This document shows positions 8,658 through 16,961 of a DNA stretch of 64,000 nt, one piece after another. A program made the translations under genes and the position numbers. The number at the start of each line of letters is the position of its first letter. The first letter of the stretch is position 1. The DNA lies in the NCBI RefSeq assembly GCF_002850745.1, contig NZ_KZ559472.1, positions 228,313-292,312 of the forward strand, given 5' to 3'. This DNA comes from Nonomuraea indica (GTDB taxonomy: Bacteria; Actinomycetota; Actinomycetes; Streptosporangiales; Streptosporangiaceae). Below the pieces are notes generated by a model that worked only from the letters and a program-made list of their open reading frames with translations, was not told the DNA's origin and searched no databases.

Positions 8658-8834
8658 ATGTCCCGCTGGCGCGTGCGCTCCTTAGTCTTCCTGGTCTACG
8701 TCGCGATCGGCGTCTACGTGGCGTGGGTGTACGACTACATCACCCCGGCCGTCCTCAGGGACGTCGCCGAGGCGTTGCTCGCCGTCTTCCTGTGGTTCCT
8801 CGTCCTGCTGGGCGTGGACCTGAACATCGGCTGA
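8658..8834 (+). CDS. Small two-helix membrane protein
   Basis: A 58-residue protein with a basic N-terminus (MSRWRVRS) and two hydrophobic segments (about 8-26 and 36-54) joined by a short DYITPAVLRDVAE loop. The start ATG at 8658 has AGGAG about 9 nt upstream; a longer frame extends upstream but its extra residues are not protein-like. It ends exactly at a strong hairpin. I do not recognise a function. Gene-sized, codon-biased and with a good ribosome-binding site, so probably real. Confidence 0.65.
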   Translation: MSRWRVRSLVFLVYVAIGVYVAWVYDYITPAVLRDVAEALLAVFLWFLVLLGVDLNIG

Positions 8835-8880
8835 CGACCCGTGCGGTGGCTCGCAGGGGGCGGGCCACCGTACGGGTCGT
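8834..8880. terminator. Long hairpin after the small membrane protein
   Basis: Arms ACGACCCGT/ACGGGTCGT and CGGTGGC/GCCACCG pair with one mismatched position between them, giving about 16 bp of stem around a 13-nt loop. It lies between convergent genes and probably terminates both. Confidence 0.75.
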
Positions 8881-8905
8881 CCCCGGCGACGGGCGCCGGG
8901 TGAGG

Positions 8906-9217
8906 TCAGGGCAGGAAGCCGCCGCGGGCGATGCCGAGCGCCACGCCGACGAACGCCGCCACCAGCCCGACGATGTTGACCGCGCGCTGCGCCGTGGTCG
9001 CCGAGACGTACTGGGAGTAGAGGCCGGTGCCGAAGCCGAGCGCGCCCGCCCACGACGCGACCACGTGACCGCCGGGGAAGAAGGTGGCGACGAACGCCAC
9101 GAGGCCCAGGGAGAGTGTGGCCACCGCCAGGGTGTTCTCGACCGGGTGGGGTCGCCCGTCGGTGTTGAGCGTGGGCCTGAACCGCTCGTTTTCGGAAGGT
9201 TGAAGGATGTGTGGCAC
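8906..9217 (-). CDS. Small conserved membrane protein (three-helix)
   Basis: About 103 residues: a polar N-terminus (HILQPSENERFRPTLNTDGRPHPVENT) followed by hydrophobic helices (LAVATLSLGLVAFVATFF, then GGHVVASWAGALGFGTGLY and VNIVGLVAAFVGVALGIA). GTG at 9217 is chosen because the AAGGGGG stretch is 8-10 nt upstream; GTG at 9226 is also possible. It is divergent from the rpsF operon. Function not recognised; the organisation recalls small actinobacterial membrane proteins annotated as hypothetical. Confidence 0.6.
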   Translation of the reverse strand: MPHILQPSENERFRPTLNTDGRPHPVENTLAVATLSLGLVAFVATFFPGGHVVASWAGALGFGTGLYSQYVSATTAQRAVNIVGLVAAFVGVALGIARGGFLP

Positions 9218-9404
9218 AACTATCACCCCCTTGTTTCTTGAGGCCTTCCCACCTGCGCACGGCTGGTAACCTGGTCAGGCTGCGCTGTGATGGGTGACCC
9301 GTCACCCCGGGGCCCGAAAGGGGCGCTCCGGGTCCAGCGTCAGCGTCCTCCTGTCACGGCAGAGCGTCGTGACCGCAAGAGTCCAGAGGAGGTTGGAGTC
9401 CCGC

Positions 9405-9695
9405 ATGCGTCGTTACGAAGTAATGGTCATTCTGGACCCTTCGCTCGATGAGCGCACCGTCGCGCCGTCCCTCGACCAGTTCCTCACCGTGGTCCGCAAC
9501 GACGGCGGCACCGTGGAGAAGGTCGACGTCTGGGGCCGTCGCCGTCTCGCCTACGACATCGACAAGAAGTCCGAGGGCATCTACGCCGTCATCGACCTGT
9601 CCGCGGAGCCCGCGACGGTCAAGGAGCTCGACCGCCAGATGAACCTCAACGAGGGCATCCTGCGCACCAAGGTTCTCCGCCCCGACGTGCACTAA
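9405..9695 (+). CDS. rpsF: 30S ribosomal protein S6
   Basis: A 96-residue ribosomal protein that binds S18 in the platform of the 30S subunit. MRRYEVMVILDPSLDERTV and the GRRRLAYDIDKKSEGIYAVIDL core are typical. ATG at 9405 has GAGGAGG about 13 nt upstream with a further GGAG nearer. First gene of the rpsF-ssb-rpsR-rplI operon, conserved in this order in Actinobacteria, where S6 and S18 stay linked with SSB between them. Confidence 0.97.
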   Translation: MRRYEVMVILDPSLDERTVAPSLDQFLTVVRNDGGTVEKVDVWGRRRLAYDIDKKSEGIYAVIDLSAEPATVKELDRQMNLNEGILRTKVLRPDVH

Positions 9696-9783
9696 GCAGT
9701 TCGTCACCCGGCTTTTTGTCGGGCGACGGCCGTACTCTGAGCCGTAACCAAAGCGAAGGCGTGCAGGAAGGCGAGCGCTGGCC

Positions 9784-10341
9784 ATGGCAGCAGGCGACAC
9801 CGTAATCACCATCGTCGGCAACCTTGTCGACGACCCGGAGCTGCGCTTCACCCCGACGGGGCAAGCGGTGGCCCGGTTCCGCATCGCGTCCACTCCGCGG
9901 TTCATGGACCGCCAGACCAATGAGTGGAAGGACGGCGAAAGCCTGTTCCTGACCTGCAACGTGTGGCGACAGGCGGCGGAGAACGCCGCCGAGAGCCTCC
10001 AGCGCGGCATGCGGGTCATCGTGCAGGGGCGGCTCAAGCAGAGGTCTTACGAGACCAAGGAAGGCGAGAAGCGCACGGTCTACGAGGTCGAGGTCGACGA
10101 GGTCGGCCCGTCCCTGCGCAACGCCACCGCCAAGGTCAACCGCACCTCCCGTCAGGGCGGCGGCGGTGGCGGCGGCTTCGGCGGCGGCCCCGCCGACGAC
10201 CCGTGGGCGTCCGCGTCGCCCGCCCCGCCCCAGGGGGGCGGCGGCTTCGGCGGCGGCGGTGGCGGCTACCAGGGCGGCGGCGGCCAGCAGGGCGGCGGCT
10301 TCGGCGGCGGCAACGACTTCAGCGACGAACCGCCTTTCTAA
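9784..10341 (+). CDS. ssb: Single-stranded DNA-binding protein
   Basis: 185 residues. An N-terminal OB fold (about 1-110, starting MAAGDTVITIVGNLVDDPELRF) forms the tetramer that coats ssDNA. A long Gly-rich linker (about 118-175) follows, then the acidic tail SDEPPF that recruits replication and repair partners. The linker is almost pure Gly with scattered Phe/Gln. It is the second gene of the ribosomal operon, the standard place for the essential actinobacterial SsbA. Confidence 0.96.
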   Translation: MAAGDTVITIVGNLVDDPELRFTPTGQAVARFRIASTPRFMDRQTNEWKDGESLFLTCNVWRQAAENAAESLQRGMRVIVQGRLKQRSYETKEGEKRTVYEVEVDEVGPSLRNATAKVNRTSRQGGGGGGGFGGGPADDPWASASPAPPQGGGGFGGGGGGYQGGGGQQGGGFGGGNDFSDEPPF

Positions 10342-10403
10342 TTCCAGTTCACCAGCCCGAGTCCATTCCCGCTTGACGGCGGGGCTCTGAAAGGAGCACC
10401 ACG

Positions 10404-10640
10404 ATGGCTAAGCCGGCACTGCGCAAGCCCAAGAAGAAGGTTTGCCTGTTCTGCCACGACAAGATCTCCTACGTCGACTACAAGGACACGGCCCTGCTGC
10501 GGAAGTTCATCTCCGACCGTGGCAAGATCCGTGCGCGCCGGGTGACGGGCAACTGCACCCAGCACCAGCGCGACGTGGCGACCGCGATCAAGAACGCCCG
10601 TGAGGTGGCCCTGCTGCCTTACACGAGCACCGCGCGCTAA
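10404..10640 (+). CDS. rpsR: 30S ribosomal protein S18 (zinc-ligand form)
   Basis: 78 residues; partner of S6. The motif CLFCHDK near the N-terminus plus GNCTQHQR later retain Cys/His residues that make this the C+ (zinc-binding) type. Actinobacteria often also have a C- copy induced by zinc starvation. A GAAAGGAG ribosome-binding site lies about 6 nt before ATG at 10404. Third gene of the operon. Confidence 0.96.
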   Translation: MAKPALRKPKKKVCLFCHDKISYVDYKDTALLRKFISDRGKIRARRVTGNCTQHQRDVATAIKNAREVALLPYTSTAR

Positions 10641-10654
10641 GGAGGTCTGTCGAC

Positions 10655-11101
10655 ATGAAGCTCATCCTCACCAACGAGGTCTCCGGCCTCGGCGCCCCCG
10701 GCGACGTCGTCGAGGTCAAGGACGGCTACGGCCGCAACTACCTCATCCCGCGCGGCTACGCCATGCGCTGGACGCGTGGCGCGGAGAAGCAGATCGAGTC
10801 CATCAAGAAGGCTCGTGACGCCCGCGAGATCCGCGACCTGGGCACGGCCAAGGAGGTCGCCGGCCAGCTCGGCGCCCTGCGCGTCCGGCTCACCACCCGG
10901 GCGGGCGACTCCGGCCGCCTGTTCGGCTCGGTCACCACGGGCGACATCGCCGACGCGGTCAAGGCCGCCGGTGGCCCCGCCCTCGACCGCCGCCGCATCG
11001 AGATCATCAACCCGATCAAGAGCGTCGGCTCGCACAAGGTCAGCGTCAAGCTGCACCCCGAGGTCTCGGCCTCGGTCGACGTCGAGGTCGTCGCCGGCTG
11101 A
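10655..11101 (+). CDS. rplI: 50S ribosomal protein L9
   Basis: 148 residues with the N-terminal domain MKLILTNEVSGLGAPGDVVEVKDGYGRNYLIPRG (family signature), a connecting helix and the C-terminal domain ending in DVEVVAG. AAGGAGG precedes the ATG by 8 nt. Last gene of the rpsF operon, followed 18 bp later by a strong terminator. Confidence 0.97.
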   Translation: MKLILTNEVSGLGAPGDVVEVKDGYGRNYLIPRGYAMRWTRGAEKQIESIKKARDAREIRDLGTAKEVAGQLGALRVRLTTRAGDSGRLFGSVTTGDIADAVKAAGGPALDRRRIEIINPIKSVGSHKVSVKLHPEVSASVDVEVVAG

Positions 11102-11118
11102 CACCGGCACCGCCTGGC

Positions 11119-11153
11119 AAACGGCCTCCGTTCCCACCGAACGGGGGCCGTTT
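11119..11153 (+). terminator. Terminator of the rpsF-ssb-rpsR-rplI operon
   Basis: 15-bp stem (11119-11133 / 11139-11153) with one G-U pair and a 5-nt loop, ending in TTT. It begins 18 bp after the rplI stop. Confidence 0.85.
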
Positions 11154-11349
11154 CCGTGTGCGGCGTGCGGCAGGCCGGTCTCGCTGCCCGCGGCGGCAGA
11201 CGACCGGGAACCTGGCGTCCCCGGTCGTAGGGAGCGGCCATGACACGAGTCAAGATGGGTGGTATAGCCCCAGGTGGGGCGTATAGCCGATCGTGGCGGC
11301 CGTAGAATCAGGCTCGTTCTTCCCCGCGTTCCTTCTGGAGGCACCACCC

Positions 11350-12219
11350 ATGGTCCGTCCCTCGACGCTGCTCGCGCTCGGCGCGCTGGCGGCGGCGGCC
11401 GTCGCGTGCGCACCCGCCGACAACACGGCGAGCCCCGCCGGCACCGCCAGCCCCGCCACGTCCACCGCGTGCGGCAAGGACCAGCTCAAGCTCGTCAACG
11501 CCGGCAAGCTGACGATCGGCACCGACAAGCCCGCCTTCGAGCCGTGGTTCAAGGACGACGACCCCGCCAACGGGCAGGGGTTCGAGAGCGCCGTGGCCTT
11601 CGCGGTGGCGGGGGAGCTGGGCTTCGACCGTGACGAGGTGCAGTGGACCACGGTCAAGTTCGACACGGCGTACGCCCCGGGGCCCAAGCAGTTCGACTTC
11701 GACATCAACCAGGTCTCCATCACCCCGAAGCGGGCGGAGGCGGTCGACTTCAGCAAGGGCTACTACACCGTCAAGCAGGCAGTGGTCGCGATCGACGGCG
11801 GCAAGTTCGCCGGCGCGAAGAGCCTCGCCGAGCTGAAGGACGCCAAGATCGGCGTGCAGGTCGGCACGACCTCGCTCGCCGCGGTCAAGGAGGTCATCAA
11901 GCCCTCCGCCGACCCCAACGTCTACAACGACCAGATCGACGCGGTCACCGCCCTGAAGAACAAGCAGGTGGACGCGATCGTCGTCGACCTGCCCACCGCC
12001 TTCTACGTGACCGCCGCGCAGGTCGAGAAGTCCAAGATCGTCGGCCAGTTCAGCGCGACGGGCGGCGCTCCGGAGGAGTTCGGGCTGGTCATGCAGAAGG
12101 GGAGCCCGCTGAAGTCCTGCGTCGACAAGGCCGTCGACGCGCTGAAGTCCAAGGGCGAGCTGGCCAAGATCGAGCAGCAGTGGCTCGGCTCGGCGGCCGG
12201 CGCGCCCGAGCTCGGCTAG
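11350..12219 (+). CDS. Polar amino-acid ABC transporter, substrate-binding lipoprotein (GluB-like)
   Basis: Extracytoplasmic lipoprotein of 289 residues in the SBP_bac_3 family. The signal peptide ends in a lipobox-like AAAAVAC, so the mature N-terminus is a lipid-modified Cys about residue 21, followed by an Asn/Thr/Ser/Pro linker. The binding domain has KLTIGTDKPAFEPWF at the ligand cleft and a QVSITPKRAEAVDFS strand, as in glutamate/glutamine binders. ATG at 11350 is chosen because CTGGAGG sits 8 nt upstream; an upstream in-frame ATG would spoil the signal peptide. First gene of a three-gene importer. Confidence 0.9.
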   Translation: MVRPSTLLALGALAAAAVACAPADNTASPAGTASPATSTACGKDQLKLVNAGKLTIGTDKPAFEPWFKDDDPANGQGFESAVAFAVAGELGFDRDEVQWTTVKFDTAYAPGPKQFDFDINQVSITPKRAEAVDFSKGYYTVKQAVVAIDGGKFAGAKSLAELKDAKIGVQVGTTSLAAVKEVIKPSADPNVYNDQIDAVTALKNKQVDAIVVDLPTAFYVTAAQVEKSKIVGQFSATGGAPEEFGLVMQKGSPLKSCVDKAVDALKSKGELAKIEQQWLGSAAGAPELG

Positions 12220-12222
12220 CCG

Positions 12223-13086
12223 GTGCCGATGAGCGACATGCCCGCCGGCGTGGCCTGGGTCAAGAGCGACCGGCAGCGGGAGCGCGAGCGGGTCCGCAGG
12301 TCGCGGGCCCGCCGCTCGGCCTCGATCGCGACCGCCTCCACGTTCGTGTTCGCCGTGCTCGTCGCGGTGGTCGTGACCAACGCGCCGGGCTGGCCCCGGG
12401 TGCGGGAGAAGTTCTTCAACGGCGAGGTGTTCGCCGACGCGCTCCCCGACGTGGCGGCGGGCTTCCTGCTCAACATCAAGATCTTCCTGATCGCCGAGCC
12501 GTGCATCCTCGTCGTGGGCCTGCTGGTGGCGCTCGCCCGGGGCGTCAGGACGCCCGCCTTCTTCCCGATCCGGGCGCTGGCCACGCTCTACACCGACGTC
12601 TTCCGTGGCGTTCCGACGATCCTGGTGATCTTCCTCATCGGGTTCGGGCTGCCGGGGCTGAACCTGCAGGGCGTCCCCACCGACCTGGTCACCCTCGGCA
12701 TCATCGCGCTCACGCTCTCCTACGGCGCGTACGTGGCCGAGGTGTTCCGGTCGGGCATCGACTCCATCCACCCCAGCCAGGTGGCCGCCAGCCGCTCCCT
12801 GGGCCTCAGCCACGCCAAGACCCTGCGCCACGTCGTCCTGCCCCAGGCCACCCGCCGGGTGGTTCCCCCGCTGCTGAACGACTTCGTCTCGCTGCAGAAG
12901 GACACCGCGCTGGTGGCCACGCTCGGCCCGCTGGAGGCGCTGCGCCAGGCGCAGATCCACGTCGCCGAGAGCTTCAACTACACGCCCTACCTGGTGGCGG
13001 CCCTGCTGTTCATCCTGCTCACCATCCCCATGGCCAGGTTCACCGACCACCTGGCCGAGCGCACCAGGAGGAGGCGGGGAGCATGA
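12223..13086 (+). CDS. Polar amino-acid ABC transporter permease (HisM/GluD-like)
   Basis: 287-residue inner-membrane permease. After a basic cytoplasmic N-terminus there is one membrane helix, then the typical five-helix core. The EAA loop appears as ASRSLGLSHAKTLRHVVLPQATRRVVPP, the contact point for the ATPase. A single permease gene suggests a homodimeric channel. The GTG at 12223 follows the previous stop by 3 bp; ATG at 12229 is an equally plausible start. It overlaps the ATPase gene by 4 bp (ATGA). Confidence 0.9.
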   Translation: MPMSDMPAGVAWVKSDRQRERERVRRSRARRSASIATASTFVFAVLVAVVVTNAPGWPRVREKFFNGEVFADALPDVAAGFLLNIKIFLIAEPCILVVGLLVALARGVRTPAFFPIRALATLYTDVFRGVPTILVIFLIGFGLPGLNLQGVPTDLVTLGIIALTLSYGAYVAEVFRSGIDSIHPSQVAASRSLGLSHAKTLRHVVLPQATRRVVPPLLNDFVSLQKDTALVATLGPLEALRQAQIHVAESFNYTPYLVAALLFILLTIPMARFTDHLAERTRRRRGA

Positions 13087-13826
13087 GCCTGCTGACCATC
13101 GACGGCGTGTGGAAGCACTTCCGCGGCAACAGCGTGCTGCGCGGCATCGACCTGGAGGTGCGCCCGCACGAGGTCGTCAGCCTGATCGGCGCGTCCGGCT
13201 CCGGCAAGTCCACGCTGCTGCGCTGCGTCAACCTGCTGGAGACCGTCGACGACGGGGTGATCCTGCTCGACGGCCGGGACATCACCGATCCGCGGGTGGA
13301 CGTCGACGACGTGCGCAAGCGGCTCGGCATCGTGTTCCAGGCGTTCAACCTCTTCCCGCACATGACGGTGCTCGACAACGTCACGCTCGCGCCGCGCCGG
13401 GTGCACGGCGTGCCGCGGGCGCAGGCGGAGGAGCGGGCGCACGACCTGCTGACCAGGTTCGGGCTGGCGGCCAAGGCCCGTGCCTACCCCGACCAGCTCT
13501 CCGGCGGCCAGCAGCAGCGGGTGGCGATCGTCCGCGCGCTGGCCACCGAGCCGATGCTCATGCTGCTGGACGAGGTCACCTCCGCGCTCGACCCGGCGCT
13601 GGTGGCCGAGGTGCTGGAGATCATCAGAGAGCTCAAGCAGTCGGGCATGACGATGATCCTGACCACGCACGAGATGGGCTTCTGCCGCGACATCTCCGAC
13701 ACCGTGTGCTTCCTCGACGACGGGGTGGTGCTGGAGCAGGGCCCGCCGGAGAAGATCTTCGGTGATCCGGAGCACGCCCGTACCCGCGACTTCCTGCGCG
13801 TGGTGCTCGAAGCGCGCCGGCTCTAG
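13083..13826 (+). CDS. Polar amino-acid ABC transporter ATP-binding protein (GlnQ/GluA-like)
   Basis: 247-residue ATPase. Walker A is GASGSGKST, the Q-loop VFQAFNLFPHMTVLDNV is characteristic of amino-acid importers, the signature is LSGGQQQR, Walker B is MLMLLDEVTSALD, and the switch is THEM. It ends the importer operon. Its TAG stop overlaps the stop of the convergent permease gene in the palindrome CTAG at 13823-13826, so there is no spacer between the two opposed transcription units. Confidence 0.93.
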   Translation: MSLLTIDGVWKHFRGNSVLRGIDLEVRPHEVVSLIGASGSGKSTLLRCVNLLETVDDGVILLDGRDITDPRVDVDDVRKRLGIVFQAFNLFPHMTVLDNVTLAPRRVHGVPRAQAEERAHDLLTRFGLAAKARAYPDQLSGGQQQRVAIVRALATEPMLMLLDEVTSALDPALVAEVLEIIRELKQSGMTMILTTHEMGFCRDISDTVCFLDDGVVLEQGPPEKIFGDPEHARTRDFLRVVLEARRL

Positions 13827-15307
13827 CGTCGGTGCCGGCCCCGGCCCGGGGCCGGTTCGGGAGGCGGAGCCGGGCGCGGCGCGGCCAGCAGGCTGTGGCG
13901 CCGGCCGTACCCGAGGTAGACCACCAGGCCGAACACCATCCACAGGGCGAACCACACCCACGTGATGACGTGCAGGTTCACCATCAGCCAGAGCGTCGCG
14001 AGCAGCGACAGGCCGGGGAGCACCGGTGACAGCGGCACGCTGAAGCCGCGGTCGAGATGCGGCATCCGGTGACGCATCACGATCACCCCGGCCGCCACGA
14101 ACACGAACGCGAACAACGCCCCCATGACGACGAGCTGCTCCAGCGTGAACACCGGCGCGAGCTCCGCCAGCAGGATCGCGATCCCGCCGATCACCAGCGT
14201 CACCCGCGACGGGGTGTGGTAGCGGCGGCTGATCGTCGCCAGCCTGCGCGGCATGAGCCCGTCGCGGGCCATCGAGAACATGACCCGGGTCTGCCCGACG
14301 AGCAGCACGAGGATCACCGTCGTCAGGCCCAGCACCGCGCCGATGTCGATGACGTGCACCATCCAGTCGACGCCCACGCCGCGGAAGGCGCTGGACAGCG
14401 GCGCGTCCACGGAGATCCGGGTGTACGGGATCATGCCCACCATGACCACGGCCACCGCGATGTAGATCACCGTGGCGAGGACGAGGCTGCGGATCATGCC
14501 CTTCGGCACCGCCCGGGGCGCGTTGACGGTCTCCTCGGCGGCGGTGGCCACGATGTCGAAGCCGATGTAGGCGAACGCGATGGCCGGAGCCGCGGCGAAG
14601 ATGCCGAACCAGCCGAAGGCGTGGCTCTGCCCCACGAAGAGGTCGAGCACGGTCGTGGACGGCTCGGCCAGCGGCTTGGGGTCGGCGTGGAAGTCGTCGA
14701 AGTTGGCCGGGACGACGTGCACGGCGCCCACGACGATGACGGCGGCGATGGCCAGCAGCTTGGCCGCCACCATGACCCACAGCGCGCGCAGCCCGATCCG
14801 CGCGTTGAGCGCGACGACGCCGGTGAGCAGCACCAGGATGGACAGCACGAGCAGGCTCACGACCAGGTCGGGCGCGGGCAGGCGGACGCCGAAGTTGGCG
14901 ATGGCCCGCACGGCCAGCTCGCCCCACGCCCGGGCGACGACGGCCGCGGCGAGCTGGAGTTCCAGGATCAGGGCCCAGCCGATGATCCACGCCCACACCT
15001 CGCCGAAGATCACGTACGTGAAGGTGTAGGCGCTGCCCGACGTCGGCATCGTGGACGACAGCTCGGCGTAGCACAGGCAGGCGAGCAGGGACGCGATGCC
15101 CGCGATCATGAAGGAGAGGATCACGCCGGGGCCCGCCATGGTGGCGGCCTGCCGGCCCGCGATGCTGAAGATGCCCGCGCCGATCGTCACGCCGAGGCCG
15201 AGCACCACGAGGTCGGCCGGCCGGTAGAGCTCGGCGAGACTGTGCCGGGCGCCCGTGCGCAGCCCTGTCGCCTCGCTCGGGGGAAGACGTCGGAGGATCG
15301 TGGACAC
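13823..15307 (-). CDS. APC-family amino-acid permease (cationic amino acid transporter type)
   Basis: 494 residues with about 12-14 hydrophobic segments. The first helix carries GLGVTIGAGIFSIAG, the APC substrate-binding unwound helix. Further family motifs are CYAELSSTMPTSGSAYTF and AYIGFDIVATAAEETVNAPRAVPKG. Length and motifs match the CAT subgroup (YhdG/RocE-like), which imports basic or branched amino acids by proton symport. The C-terminus is Pro/Arg-rich. It is convergent with the ABC importer and shares a CTAG stop overlap with it. Exact substrate cannot be assigned. Confidence 0.88.
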   Translation of the reverse strand: MSTILRRLPPSEATGLRTGARHSLAELYRPADLVVLGLGVTIGAGIFSIAGRQAATMAGPGVILSFMIAGIASLLACLCYAELSSTMPTSGSAYTFTYVIFGEVWAWIIGWALILELQLAAAVVARAWGELAVRAIANFGVRLPAPDLVVSLLVLSILVLLTGVVALNARIGLRALWVMVAAKLLAIAAVIVVGAVHVVPANFDDFHADPKPLAEPSTTVLDLFVGQSHAFGWFGIFAAAPAIAFAYIGFDIVATAAEETVNAPRAVPKGMIRSLVLATVIYIAVAVVMVGMIPYTRISVDAPLSSAFRGVGVDWMVHVIDIGAVLGLTTVILVLLVGQTRVMFSMARDGLMPRRLATISRRYHTPSRVTLVIGGIAILLAELAPVFTLEQLVVMGALFAFVFVAAGVIVMRHRMPHLDRGFSVPLSPVLPGLSLLATLWLMVNLHVITWVWFALWMVFGLVVYLGYGRRHSLLAAPRPAPPPEPAPGRGRHRR

Positions 15308-15376
15308 CAGGCACTCTCCGCTTGTGGAATTCGCCCACAGTGCCTCACCACCCGTGCCACGGCAAGCACAGGACGG

Positions 15377-16678
15377 TTACGCCCCGGTCACCAGCCAGGC
15401 AGTGCCGGCGGCCCGCCGTACCAGTGTGATCAAACGTGCGAACATCCACAGGCCGAGCGCGCACCAAAGCGCAACGATGCCCAGATCGGCCGCCAGGAGA
15501 GCGGCCGGCAGGTAGGCGAGCGTCGTCCACACGCCCGCCCACGCGAGGTAGCGCTGGTCTCCCGCGCCGATGAGCACCCCGTCGAGCACGAACACCACGC
15601 CGCACAGCGGCTGGAGCAGAGCCACGGGCCACAGCACGGCCAGCAGCTGCTCCGTGACCTGCGCGTCCGCGTCGAACAGCCCCGGCAGCAGCGGCCTGGC
15701 GGCGACGACGAGCACGGCCAGCGCGACGCCCGACCAGACGCCCCAGCGCACCATGCGGCGGGTGGCCTCCCTGGTGGCCTCCGCGTCGCCCGCGCCGAGC
15801 GAGCGGCCGGTGATGGCCTGCCCGGCGATCGCGATGGCGTCCAGGGCGAGGGCCAGCAGCGTCCACACCTGCGTCGCGATGGCGTACGCGGCCAGCTCCG
15901 CCTCGCCCATCCTGGTGGCCACCACGGTGGCGACGACGAGGACGACCCGGAGGCAGAGGGTCCGGACGAGCAGCGCGACCCCGGCCGTGCCCGCCCGCCG
16001 GACCCCGGCCAGGTCGGGCAGCAGCCGCGTGCCGAGCCGTCGCGCCCCCTTGACGACCACGGCCACGTACACGACGGCGCCGAGCGTCTGCGCCAGCACC
16101 GTCCCCCAGGCGGACCCGGCGATGCCCCAGCCCATCCCGAGGACGAACCAGGCGTTCAGCAGCGCGTTGAGCGCGAACGAGCCGATCGCCACGACCAGCG
16201 GGGTCGCGGTGTCCTGCAGCCCGCGCAGCACGCCGGTGCCCGCCAGCACGACCAGCATGGCCGGCGCGCCGAGCAGGCTGATGCGCAGGTAGGTCACGGC
16301 CTCGGCGGCCTGGCCCGGCGGTGCGCCGAACATCCCGACGATGGCGGGGGCGGCGGGCCAGCAGACCACGACGAGCGCGATCCCGATGGCCAGCGCGAGC
16401 CAGATGCCGTCCACGCCGCCGCGCATGGCCTGTCCGTGGTTGCCGGCCCCGGTCTGTCTCGCCACGGAGGCCGTGGTGCCGTAGGCCAGGAAGACGCAGA
16501 GGTTGACCATCGTGGCCAGCACCGTGCCCGCCACGCCGAGCGCGCCCACGGCCGTGGTCCCGAGCCCGTGGCCGACGATCGCGTAGTCGGCCAGCAGGAA
16601 CAGCGGCTCGGCGACGAGCGCGCCGAACGCGGGCACCGCAAGGCGGAGGATCTCCTTGTCCTGGCGTGTAATGGGCAT
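15377..16678 (-). CDS. MATE-family efflux transporter (DinF-like)
   Basis: About 433 residues with 12 hydrophobic segments and the MATE repeat structure (AVPAFGALVAEPLFLLADYAIVGH in the N-lobe; LDAIAIAGQAITGRSLGAGD in the C-lobe). It probably exports cationic drugs or metabolites by ion antiport. I prefer ATG at 16678 (MPITRQDKE): there is no ribosome-binding site, but a -10-like CATAAT lies 6 nt upstream, compatible with a leaderless transcript. ATG at 16705 is the alternative. An 11-9-11 palindrome spans this -10 and the start codon, so transcription is probably controlled by a repressor. Divergent from dnaB. Confidence 0.88.
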   Translation of the reverse strand: MPITRQDKEILRLAVPAFGALVAEPLFLLADYAIVGHGLGTTAVGALGVAGTVLATMVNLCVFLAYGTTASVARQTGAGNHGQAMRGGVDGIWLALAIGIALVVVCWPAAPAIVGMFGAPPGQAAEAVTYLRISLLGAPAMLVVLAGTGVLRGLQDTATPLVVAIGSFALNALLNAWFVLGMGWGIAGSAWGTVLAQTLGAVVYVAVVVKGARRLGTRLLPDLAGVRRAGTAGVALLVRTLCLRVVLVVATVVATRMGEAELAAYAIATQVWTLLALALDAIAIAGQAITGRSLGAGDAEATREATRRMVRWGVWSGVALAVLVVAARPLLPGLFDADAQVTEQLLAVLWPVALLQPLCGVVFVLDGVLIGAGDQRYLAWAGVWTTLAYLPAALLAADLGIVALWCALGLWMFARLITLVRRAAGTAWLVTGA

Positions 16679-16698
16679 TTGGCTATTATGCCCATTAC
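16668..16698. promoter_or_regulatory. Large palindrome over the MATE promoter/start
   Basis: Perfect 11-bp arms GTAATGGGCAT (16668-16678) and ATGCCCATTAC (16688-16698) around a 9-nt centre. On the minus strand the centre holds part of CATAAT, a plausible -10, and the left arm contains the MATE start codon. This is the geometry of a repressor operator on a leaderless promoter. No regulator gene is adjacent. Confidence 0.6.
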
Positions 16699-16723
16699 TG
16701 GACATCTGGGGCCAACTTTCTTT

Positions 16724-16863
16724 TCTCCACAGCCGGTGGATGAAGTCGTGCCTGCTCAGAGGGGGTGCGGTGGATGATCTTCAGGGTTATCCACAGGTTT
16801 CGTCCACAGTGCTTTCACACCCTGGGGACAGTCATGCACAGGCTGTCCACAAGGTTATCCACA
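16724..16863. promoter_or_regulatory. DnaA-box cluster upstream of dnaB
   Basis: Two perfect boxes TTATCCACA (16787-16795, 16855-16863) plus three near matches with the TCCACA core (TTCTCCACA 16724-16732, TCGTCCACA about 16800-16808, TGTCCACAA 16844-16852) within 140 bp. All read in the same orientation, about 100 bp before the dnaB start. Likely a DnaA-responsive promoter region or a titration site. There is no dnaA, dnaN pair or AT-rich element, so I do not call it the origin. Confidence 0.6.
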
Positions 16864-16961
16864 GGCCGCGTTGCCGACACCCGGCGAACCCGCGAAACTG
16901 TCAGCCGGGTCGACTACAAGTGGGGGTGGTGCGACCGCCGCAAGGTTGTCGAGGGGGCGCG

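Noticed and set aside
14057..16777. 906-codon plus-strand frame across the APC and MATE genes
   Set aside because: Antisense shadow of two genes with clear transporter motifs; the translation is Arg/His/Glu-rich and lacks hydrophobic core.
16724..16863. Possible chromosomal origin at the DnaA-box cluster
   Set aside because: No dnaA-dnaN pair, no A/T-rich unwinding region and only about five boxes, whereas actinomycete origins have many more. Treated as a regulatory or titration site.
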